In this document: positions 1 through 5,831 of the stretch, piece by piece | How positions within the stretch are numbered: the stretch's first letter is position 1 | Layout: every line of letters begins with the position of its first letter | NCBI GenBank assembly: GCA_045604985.1 | Contig: JAZUPD010000005.1 | Location: 1 to 17,251 of the forward strand | Length of the DNA stretch: 17,251 nt | Direction: 5' to 3' | From: SIG710 sp045604985 | GTDB taxonomy: Bacteria > Bacillota > Clostridia > Oscillospirales > CAG-272 | Translations under genes and position numbers: made by a program | Notes under the pieces: generated by a model | Seen by the model: the letters and a program-made list of their open reading frames with translations, nothing else | Told to the model about the DNA's origin: nothing | Databases searched by the model: none

Positions 1-10
1 GGGAGCCGGC

Positions 11-107
11 GACAGCGCCGGTCGCCTCCGCAGAGGCCAAACGCCTTTTAGCGGCGTTTCTTTTTGCCAAGCTTTTTCTTTGCGCCTGTGGCATCAAAGA
101 AAAAGCG
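11..107 (+). repeat. 97-bp structured intergenic repeat, copy 1
   Basis: This stretch is repeated at 193-289 with one mismatch (C at about 38 here, G in copy 2). It holds three dyads. The first is TCGCCTC/GAGGC(C)A around a CGCA loop; the C for G change breaks its outer pair in this copy. The second is GAAACGCC/GGCGTTTC with loop TTTTAGC, followed by five T. The third is a 12-bp stem GCTTTTTCTTTG/CAAAGAAAAAGC (71-82 with 95-106) around a 12-nt loop. It is non-coding or at least shows no protein constraint. It could be a MITE/REP-like repeat or a family of structured RNAs or terminators; the sequence alone does not decide. Confidence 0.85.
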
Positions 108-192
108 AAGTCGGATCGTGGCCATGTCGATCTGTGGGCCAAGGAGTTGATTTATGACATTGTCTTCCTAAGACCGCTTGGCCTCCGACTTC

Positions 193-289
193 GACAGCGC
201 CGGTCGCCTCCGCAGAGGCGAAACGCCTTTTAGCGGCGTTTCTTTTTGCCAAGCTTTTTCTTTGCGCCTGTGGCATCAAAGAAAAAGCG
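193..289 (+). repeat. 97-bp structured intergenic repeat, copy 2
   Basis: This is a direct copy of 11-107, 182 bp further on, with a single mismatch. The first hairpin is intact here (TCGCCTC, loop CGCA, GAGGCGA). The last hairpin pairs 253-264 with 277-288. The near identity of copies 1 and 2 suggests recent duplication or ongoing homogenisation. Confidence 0.85.
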
Positions 290-381
290 GATAAACGATT
301 TCTGCTTATGCTATTTAGTGAGCGTTCAAGGTGCAATTTAATATTTATCACTCTGAATTTCGCACATTCAAACCCTTTGCC

Positions 382-470
382 CGCTTTTCTTTGTTGCGAC
401 AGGCGCAAAGAAAAGCTTAGCAAAAGAAAGCGCCGCTCGGGACATTTCGCCACTGCGGTGGCGACAAGTG
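382..470 (-). repeat. Structured intergenic repeat, copy 3 (inverted, diverged)
   Basis: The reverse complement of this stretch aligns along its length with copies 1 and 2 but has many substitutions. Two hairpins are kept by paired changes. The long stem loses one base pair on both arms (GCTTTTCTTTG/CAAAGAAAAGC, 383-393 with 406-416) and keeps a 12-nt loop. The short stem changes GCCTC/GAGGC to GCCAC/GTGGC (449-453 with 458-462). The middle GAAACGCC/GGCGTTTC stem is not kept. The copy lies just downstream of dacF and in its orientation, so it could also act in the 3' end of that transcript. Confidence 0.75.
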
Positions 471-542
471 CACGTGCGCTTGACCACGCAAGCTTTTGGA
501 AAAGCTTGATCAAAACCTTTCCATACTGCACTCGTATCCCAT

Positions 543-1856
543 TTATCTTTTTCTATGATAATGCCTTCTAGGCTTTCGGCTCGTTACAAAAAAAGCATTT
601 GCCAAAATATAAGCTACCATAAGAACAACAAAAACGATTGCTGTGATAATAAAGGGGCGTGATGTCGTAAAATCTCTTATCCTTTGCAAACTGTAAAGAA
701 ATTCGCTTCTGTCGACCTTATTCATTGTAACAAGGTCAACACTTCCAAGCACCTCTCCATCAAGTTCAACGCTGATAAAGCCCGCAACCTGCCCTTCTTC
801 AACAGGTGCTGTAAGGCAAGGCGAGGCTATTTTATTGCTGTAAACAAGGTCCTTTTCCTTGTCGATATCAAGAGGAAGAAAAACGGTAAGAGAGCTTGCG
901 GGACGCAGAGTTACATGATCAACATCCTCCGAAAGCTCAACCTCCACCTCGCAAACCAGCTTGTCCTTTGAAATAACCTCAACATATCCATATGAGGAGA
1001 ACGCCCAATTTATGAGAGAATTTGCAACAGTATATGAGCAGATATCTCCTTCTTTTTCCGCTGCTCCCAGAACAACGCAGATATAAGTCTGACCATCCTT
1101 TTGGGCAAAGGTTGCAAGGCAATATCCGCCTTGTGTCGTGGATCCGGAATTGAGTCCCTTTACATATTTGTTATAATATTTCGTCTCGGTATAGCGCGAG
1201 ATAAGGTAATTTTTATTATAAATATTGCGCTCCGAGGCAATATTAGTTTTTGGCATCTGATATCTGCTCTCGGAAGAGATTTCGGTAAATATCGAATTTT
1301 CCGATGCAGCCTTTGCAATGAGGAATGTGTCGTACGCCGTTGTGACCATTGCAGGATCGTGCATTCCCGAAACATTGGTATAATTCGTATCAAGTGCGCC
1401 AAGCTCTGCCGCCTTTTCATTCATAAGAGCTGTATAATTTTCAATATTGCCTGCAACGGTAAATGCAAGTGCGGATGCAGCATCGTTTGCTCCGCCCACA
1501 AGCAATCCGTAAAGCAGATCAAGAACTGTTACAGACTCTCCTGCCTTCAGCTTTATGTTGTTTCCCGTAACACCTTTTAGCATTTCCTCTGTTATCGTCA
1601 CCTTTTCGGAAAGCCTTGACGAGAGGGATTCTATGGCAACGAGTCCCGTCATTATCTTGACGGTTGATGCGGGATAAACCGAGAGAGTGGCATCCTTTTC
1701 CGCCATTGCCTTTTTCTGCTCCACATTATAAAAATATACCGCCTTTGCATCATCAAGGGCGGGAATTGGAGCGACGGCAAAGGAGGGCAGTGAAAAAACC
1801 GTCGCAAAAACCGCTATGCAAAGAAGAACTATGGCTTTTTTGCATTTGAAAAACAA
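543..1856 (-). CDS. D-alanyl-D-alanine carboxypeptidase-like protein (PBP5/DacF family), altered active site
   Basis: This is a serine-type penicillin-binding protein of the D,D-carboxypeptidase family, which trims the terminal D-Ala of peptidoglycan stem peptides outside the membrane. A Sec signal peptide is followed by the SxxK motif STVK (serine near residue 64) in the usual PASTVKIM context, then the transpeptidase-like domain, a PBP5 C-terminal domain, and a C-terminal membrane segment (IITAIVFVVLMVAYILANAFF) with a basic tail. Two canonical motifs are changed. SxN reads GAN (in LLVGGANDAA) and KTG reads NSG (in KGLNSGST). The frame opens at a GTG at 1865, but AGAGGTG overlaps that codon and sits 6 nt before an in-frame TTG at 1856. 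The TTG gives a cleaner signal peptide and is preferred. It is the last gene of the ireB-ribF unit. The family call is firm; catalytic activity is uncertain. Confidence 0.88.
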   Translation of the reverse strand: MFFKCKKAIVLLCIAVFATVFSLPSFAVAPIPALDDAKAVYFYNVEQKKAMAEKDATLSVYPASTVKIMTGLVAIESLSSRLSEKVTITEEMLKGVTGNNIKLKAGESVTVLDLLYGLLVGGANDAASALAFTVAGNIENYTALMNEKAAELGALDTNYTNVSGMHDPAMVTTAYDTFLIAKAASENSIFTEISSESRYQMPKTNIASERNIYNKNYLISRYTETKYYNKYVKGLNSGSTTQGGYCLATFAQKDGQTYICVVLGAAEKEGDICSYTVANSLINWAFSSYGYVEVISKDKLVCEVEVELSEDVDHVTLRPASSLTVFLPLDIDKEKDLVYSNKIASPCLTAPVEEGQVAGFISVELDGEVLGSVDLVTMNKVDRSEFLYSLQRIRDFTTSRPFIITAIVFVVLMVAYILANAFFVTSRKPRRHYHRKR

Positions 1857-1880
1857 GATTATCACCTCTGCGTTTAAAAT

Positions 1881-2861
1881 TTATAATTTTCCCGAGAAAT
1901 ATTCTTTAGCCCTAAAAACATCCTGCTCGATTGCGAAGATAAGCTCCTCGCTTGAGGCAAATTTTTTTTCGTCTCTTATTCTCTTGTGAAGCTGAACAGA
2001 AATTTCCTCGTCATAAAGATCCCCGTCAAAATCAATAATGTGGGTCTCGCAATTTATAATATCGCTATCTTCAAAAGTGGGTCTTTTTCCGATGTTTGTC
2101 ACAGCCGCAAAGCTTTTTTCTCCTATTTTTACGGAGCTTATATATATACCGCTTTTCGGTATAAGCGATTTTTCCACAAAGCTTTGGTTGACCGTGGGCA
2201 TACCAAGGCTTCTACCAAGTGCCTTACCGTGGATAACCTTGCCCGCAATAGTAAAAGGACGGCCCAGCAGGCGATTTGCGCTCTCGATGTCTCCACCGGC
2301 GATATCTTTTCTTATGCGGCTGGAGCTTATAGGACTTCCGCCGTCTGTTATCGCATCGAAAACAAAAGCGTCCTCACCGAAAAATTCACTTTTTTTAAGC
2401 ATTTCGGGAGTGCCTTTACCCATTTTCCCAAATCGGAAATTAAAACCGCAAATGATGGAGTGGCAAGAGCATTTTTCTTTCAGAATTTTGATGAAATCCT
2501 CGGCTTCCACGTCCTTAACCCTTGAAAAATCGCAAATAACACCGTATTCTGCACCGAGAGAAGCAAAAATTTTCAACTTCTCCTCAAGAGACGTTATATG
2601 GGGAGGCGGAGAATCACTCAAAAGATCGGCTGGGGAAATTTCAAAGCAAAAGACTCCGCTTGCTACTTTCTTGCCTTTTTTTCTGAAATCCGCAGCAATC
2701 GAAACGGCGCCCTTTATCAACTGCTTATGACCGAGATGAACACCATCAAAGTTCCCTATGGCAAGCACAAGAGGCGGAAAAGAAGACGCATCAGCTTCTT
2801 TTCCGCTTCCGAGAGTGACAAATCTCAAAAAACCATCATTTGACATTTCTTTATCAAACAT
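1881..2861 (-). CDS. ribF: Bifunctional riboflavin kinase / FAD synthetase
   Basis: RibF phosphorylates riboflavin to FMN and adenylates FMN to FAD in the cytoplasm. The N-terminal nucleotidyltransferase domain shows the HxGH-type signature in AIGNFDGVHLGHKQLI and a later SSSRIR motif. The C-terminal flavokinase domain begins at about residue 180 with GRPFTIAGKVIHGKALGR and carries the GMPTVN motif and AAVTNIGKRPTF. The length of about 326 aa is normal for the family. The ATG at 2861 has GGGA about 8 nt upstream and overlaps the end of ireB by 8 nt; a TTG one codon earlier is also possible. The overlap points to translational coupling with ireB. The dacF-like gene follows after about 25 nt. 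Residues 9-30 form a slightly longer N-terminus than usual before the catalytic core. Confidence 0.95.
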   Translation of the reverse strand: MFDKEMSNDGFLRFVTLGSGKEADASSFPPLVLAIGNFDGVHLGHKQLIKGAVSIAADFRKKGKKVASGVFCFEISPADLLSDSPPPHITSLEEKLKIFASLGAEYGVICDFSRVKDVEAEDFIKILKEKCSCHSIICGFNFRFGKMGKGTPEMLKKSEFFGEDAFVFDAITDGGSPISSSRIRKDIAGGDIESANRLLGRPFTIAGKVIHGKALGRSLGMPTVNQSFVEKSLIPKSGIYISSVKIGEKSFAAVTNIGKRPTFEDSDIINCETHIIDFDGDLYDEEISVQLHKRIRDEKKFASSEELIFAIEQDVFRAKEYFSGKL

Positions 2862-3117
2862 CAAGATAGTCCCTTACAAGCTCGTTCAGAAGCTCATCGC
2901 GGTCGATCTTTCGGATGAGACTTCTTGCACCCTTATGGTTGGTGATATATGTGGGATCCTCTGATAGAAGATATCCAACGATCTGATTTATAGGATTATA
3001 TCCCTTTTCACTCATAGCATCATAAACGGTGCGGAGCATTTCCTTTGTAGATTCTTCTTTTTTGTGGGGGATATCGAATATCATCGTACCCATTTTCATA
3101 TTCTTTGAATTTTCCAT
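2854..3117 (-). CDS. IreB family regulatory phosphoprotein (UPF0297)
   Basis: This small 87-aa cytoplasmic protein matches the IreB/DUF965 family. The conserved core reads TMIFDIP near the start, followed by a YDAMSEKGYNPINQIVGYLLSEDPTYIT stretch and a HKGARSLIRKIDRDELLNELVRDYL end. In enterococci IreB is a substrate of the Ser/Thr kinase IreK and affects cephalosporin tolerance; that role is transferred from the family, not shown here. The ATG at 3117 has GGAAGGG 7 nt upstream. It is the first gene of a unit with ribF and the dacF-like gene, read from the promoter at 3171-3199. In many Firmicutes ireB lies between alaS and the Holliday junction resolvase gene, so this neighbourhood differs. 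Confidence 0.93.
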   Translation of the reverse strand: MENSKNMKMGTMIFDIPHKKEESTKEMLRTVYDAMSEKGYNPINQIVGYLLSEDPTYITNHKGARSLIRKIDRDELLNELVRDYLDV

Positions 3118-3170
3118 GCTTAATACCCTTCCTTTCCGACAGTATTTGCGAGGTATTTATATTTAGTCTG

Positions 3171-3199
3171 ATTATATATTATTTTTTCCGTTTTTTCAA
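3171..3199 (-). promoter_or_regulatory. Sigma-A promoter for ireB-ribF-dacF
   Basis: On the minus strand TTGAAA (3199-3194) and TATAAT (3176-3171) are separated by exactly 17 bp. The expected start is near 3164, about 47 nt before the ireB ATG. Confidence 0.8.
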
Positions 3200-3241
3200 G
3201 TAATATTTTGAATTTGTAATATAATTTTAATATATTGGAAC

Positions 3242-3278
3242 AAAAAAAGTCGACCTTAAAAAGAGGTCAACTTTTTTA
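3242..3278. terminator. Bidirectional terminator-like hairpin
   Basis: AAAAAAGT-C-GACCT pairs with AGGTC-A-ACTTTTTT around a 7-nt loop with one mismatch, and T runs on either strand. It lies about 40 bp upstream of the ireB promoter and 350 bp beyond mnmE. It may insulate ireB from readthrough, or end an unseen short transcript from 3280-3510. Confidence 0.6.
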
Positions 3279-3385
3279 TTTATGTTTTTTGCAGATTTTA
3301 GAGTTAAAAATATCGACCATGCGAAATACAACCCAAATCATGTTTTTCAGGTACTTGTTCCTGTCGAAAATCCTGTTTTTCGTCA

Positions 3386-3520
3386 TTTTGAACAAATGCA
3401 AAAAAACATCTTCTGATGCTTCACGTTGTTCAAAATTGTGGAAAACTCTGTGGAAACTGTGTAAAACCCATCAAAATCAAGCTTGTTTTTTGTGGTTTGA
3501 TATTTATGCCTGTGGAAAAC
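3386..3520. other. Cluster of DnaA-box-like repeats
   Basis: TGTGGAAAAC (3437-3446), TGTGGAAAC (3449-3457), TGTGTAAAAC (3458-3467) and TGTGGAAAAC (3511-3520) all point the same way. As reverse complements the full copies read TTTTCCACA or TTTTACACA, one base from the TTATNCACA DnaA box. The first three are almost in tandem. They are preceded by TGTTCAAAA (3427-3435), part of a perfect 10-bp inverted repeat TTTTGAACAA (3386-3395) / TTGTTCAAAA (3426-3435). The surroundings are AT-rich. This resembles the box arrays near dnaA in Firmicutes, but no dnaA is present. The 3511 copy overlaps a terminator stem and may be coincidental. I see no gene in 3202-3628. Confidence 0.45.
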
Positions 3521-3536
3521 CCGTCGGGGGTTTTTT
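3516..3536. terminator. Terminator-like hairpin after mnmE
   Basis: AAAACCC (3516-3522) pairs with GGGTTTT (3528-3534) around GTCGG. The T run is six on the plus strand but only four on the minus strand. It lies about 95 bp past the mnmE stop and could end that transcript. Confidence 0.5.
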
Positions 3537-3628
3537 CAACATCTTTTGTGACAAAAGTGCTTTTTCTGCATTTTGCACAAAAAAGAAACAAATAGTAAAA
3601 TTTTCGATTATTATCCGATGTATAAAAA

Positions 3629-5026
3629 TTACTTTCCAACGCAGAAATGTGCAAAAATATCGGATACTATATCCTCTGTAACTTCCCTGCCGTCGATTTC
3701 TGCAAGAGAGGACATTGCGCATTCCATATCCGTTCCGCAAAGATCTATCGTAAGGCCCATCGCAAGAGCATCCTCAGCATTTTTTAAATGGGAAATTGCC
3801 CTTAAAATCGCCGAATGCTGTCTTGCACTCGTTACCACCGCATCGTATCTGAGGTCTATTTCTCCGAGGTCAAACATCTCCTCGACTTTTCCTACAAGCT
3901 TCTCATATCCCTCGCCTGTTTTTGCGGAAATGCAAACATGATTTTCTATGCCTGATAGATGTTTTTTTGCCATTTCAACGTCGTCCTTTGCAAGATCGCA
4001 TTTATTCAAAATTGCGATAACTCCATGTTTTCCCGAAAGGTCTCTTGCAAGAGCTTTATCCTCCTCATTAAACGGACAAGAAGCATCAAAAACCGCAAAT
4101 ATCAGCTCTGCTGACTCAATTGCTATGCGACTTCGCTCGATTCCTATGCTTTCCACCTTATCATCCGTTTCCCGCAGACCCGCCGTATCGCAAAGGAGCA
4201 GTGTCACCTTTCCCATTGCAGCCGTCTGTTCAAGAATATCTCTCGTTGTGCCGGGAATATCCGTGACGATCGCCGCATCTCTTCCCAAAATTCTGTTATA
4301 AAGAGAGCTTTTTCCGCCGTTCGCTCTCCCGCAGATAACGGTTTTAACGCCCTCGCGAACCGCCCTTCCGGTTTTATAGGTCTTTTCAAGAGATATCAGC
4401 CTATCCTTCGTTTCTCTAACAAGCTGAAGCATCTTTTCCTCATCAATGGACGCAAGATCCTCATCTGGAAAATCTATCTTTGCATAGACACCGGAAAGAA
4501 TACTTCTTATATCCTCATAACAAATGCCGATGGCATTTGTAAGATGTCCTTCAAGACCGTTTCTCGAAAGGAGAAGCTGACCGTCCGTTCTCGCATCGAG
4601 TAATGCCCCCAGATCCTCCGCTTGACTTAGGCTCATTCTCCCCGAAACAAAAGCCCGTCTTGTAAATTCACCTGCTTCCGCCTGTCGGCACCCCGCCGCA
4701 AGGCATGCGGTAAGAACTCTTTCGGTTATAAGCGTACCTCCGTGACAGCAGATCTCAACGGTATTCTCGCCCGTAAAAGATTTGGGGGCAATAAAAACCG
4801 TTGCAATGCCGTCATCAAGTATAAAGCTGTTTCCGTCGGCATCGTATTCCTTGATAACGCCGTAAACGGCTTTTCCGCAACCTATATCTGAAAGGTTCTT
4901 CCCGTTTTTAGGAAAAAACACCTTTGATGCAAACTCCGTTGCCTGCTCTCCGCTTATTCTGATCATCGCAACTCCGCCCTTGCCGCGCGGAGTTGAAACA
5001 GCTGCGATAGTATCAAATCTTTTCAT
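3629..5026 (-). CDS. mnmE: tRNA uridine-5-carboxymethylaminomethyl(34) synthesis GTPase MnmE
   Basis: MnmE works with MnmG to modify the wobble uridine (U34) of certain tRNAs, using a tetrahydrofolate cofactor and a K+-stimulated GTPase cycle. The N-terminal folate-binding domain starts with DTIAAVSTPRGKGGVAMIRISG. A helical domain follows, and a G domain is inserted in it: P-loop GRANGGKSSL, switch TDIPGTTRD, DTAGLRET and NKCDL, then SAKTGEG. The protein ends in CVGK, the CxGK motif whose cysteine is needed for modification. The length of 465 aa is normal. The ATG has AAGAGGC about 8 nt upstream. A strong hairpin lies between jag and mnmE, so expression may partly depend on readthrough; I saw no clear promoter of its own. 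The usual partner mnmG is not next to it here. Confidence 0.97.
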   Translation of the reverse strand: MKRFDTIAAVSTPRGKGGVAMIRISGEQATEFASKVFFPKNGKNLSDIGCGKAVYGVIKEYDADGNSFILDDGIATVFIAPKSFTGENTVEICCHGGTLITERVLTACLAAGCRQAEAGEFTRRAFVSGRMSLSQAEDLGALLDARTDGQLLLSRNGLEGHLTNAIGICYEDIRSILSGVYAKIDFPDEDLASIDEEKMLQLVRETKDRLISLEKTYKTGRAVREGVKTVICGRANGGKSSLYNRILGRDAAIVTDIPGTTRDILEQTAAMGKVTLLLCDTAGLRETDDKVESIGIERSRIAIESAELIFAVFDASCPFNEEDKALARDLSGKHGVIAILNKCDLAKDDVEMAKKHLSGIENHVCISAKTGEGYEKLVGKVEEMFDLGEIDLRYDAVVTSARQHSAILRAISHLKNAEDALAMGLTIDLCGTDMECAMSSLAEIDGREVTEDIVSDIFAHFCVGK

Positions 5027-5110
5027 CTCAAAGCCTCTTGTTTTTTCTGTTTTTTGTTAATCGGTAAGTTGCCGCAAATTCTGTTGGGATAACCGATGCC
5101 AGATCCAAAT

Positions 5111-5149
5111 TCTAAAAACGGGGCTGACTCACGAATGTGAATCAGCCCC
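5111..5149 (-). terminator. Rho-independent terminator after jag
   Basis: GGGGCTGA (5120-5127) pairs with TCAGCCCC (5142-5149), extended by TCAC/GTGA around a GAAT loop with one mismatch. On the minus strand it is followed by GTTTTT. It lies 7 nt beyond the jag stop and upstream of mnmE, so it can partly or wholly separate mnmE from the rpmH unit. Confidence 0.85.
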
Positions 5150-5155
5150 ACAAAA

Positions 5156-5815
5156 TTAGTCATTCGTCTTTTTATCGTCCAGATAAATAACGATCTTACG
5201 GTTGTTTTCAGAGCCGATGGAATTTGTAGAAACGCCCTCGATTCCCTGAATTTCGGAATGGATTATGCGTCTCTCATAGGGGTTCATAGGCTCGAGCATA
5301 ACGCTCTTTTTATATTTTACCACCTTACCGGCCATGCGGCGGGCAAATGTGCGGAGAGTTTCCTCTCTCTTAGCTCTGTAATTCTCTATATCAATGGTTA
5401 TCTTGCAATATTCCTTCTTTTCGCCCTCAACCTTTTTGTTTGCGGCAAGATTTGCAAGATACTGGAGAGAATCGAGGGTGTCACCGTGGTGACCGATAAG
5501 AACTCCTGCGCTTTCTCCGTCGATGCTGATTATAGTATCATTGTTATCGCCGTTGCGAACGGTTACAGATGCATCAAGATTCATATCAGCAACGAGCTTT
5601 TTGACGAATGCAACTGCCGCCGCCTTGCCGTAAAGAACATCTTCATAGCTTGCAAGAATCTTTGCCTGTGTTCCTCCAATTCCGAAAAAGCCCTTCTTTG
5701 CTTCCTCAAGAACAGTATATTCAATAGCGCTGACATCGGAAGCTCCAAATTCTGCGACCGCCTTTTCAAGTGCCTCTTCTACACTCTTTGCACTAACTGT
5801 AATTTCCTTTTTCAC
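5156..5815 (-). CDS. jag: Jag/KhpB RNA-binding protein (Jag-N, KH, R3H)
   Basis: This RNA-binding protein is encoded next to yidC in many Gram-positive bacteria; KhpB homologues pair with KhpA and influence cell elongation and division. The Jag-N domain (about residues 1-50) contains the KKGFFGIGG loop. The KH domain has the GxxG loop as IGHHGD near residue 115. The C-terminal R3H domain has YERRIIHSEI, the R-x3-H motif, and ends near GSENNRKIVIYL. The frame stays open 85 codons further upstream inside yidC, but that part is the out-of-frame image of the YidC basic tail. The GTG at 5815 is chosen because GGAG lies 9 nt upstream and the protein then begins KKEITVSAKSVEEAL, the normal Jag start. 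Length 219 aa. It lies 16 nt after yidC. Confidence 0.92.
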   Translation of the reverse strand: MKKEITVSAKSVEEALEKAVAEFGASDVSAIEYTVLEEAKKGFFGIGGTQAKILASYEDVLYGKAAAVAFVKKLVADMNLDASVTVRNGDNNDTIISIDGESAGVLIGHHGDTLDSLQYLANLAANKKVEGEKKEYCKITIDIENYRAKREETLRTFARRMAGKVVKYKKSVMLEPMNPYERRIIHSEIQGIEGVSTNSIGSENNRKIVIYLDDKKTND

Positions 5816-5831
5816 GTTTTTAAACTCCGTA

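Larger units (their letters stand above)
1..542. other. Intergenic region dominated by repeats, no credible gene
   Basis: No open frame here looks like a protein. The longest one, on the minus strand, simply translates the repeats. Between copies 1 and 2 there are two nested inverted pairs: CGAAGTCGGA (106-115) with TCCGACTTCG (184-193), and GGCCAAG (137-143) with CTTGGCC (177-183). These join the end of copy 1 to the start of copy 2, as if the pair with its spacer were one larger foldable unit. The stretch 290-381 shows nothing I recognise. Confidence 0.6.

Noticed and set aside
94..531. 145-aa open frame on the minus strand across the repeat region
   Set aside because: It is the translation of the three repeat copies; it has no ribosome binding site, no recognisable domain, and a composition set by the hairpins.
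1..542. CRISPR array
   Set aside because: Only three copies of about 97 bp, one inverted, with unequal spacing and no cas genes.
2038..2730. 230-aa open frame on the plus strand
   Set aside because: It is antisense to ribF, which has unmistakable motifs; no domain is visible in it.
3235..3681. 148-aa open frame on the plus strand in the mnmE-ireB gap
   Set aside because: It runs through two terminator hairpins and the DnaA-box-like repeats, and its composition is that of AT-rich non-coding DNA.
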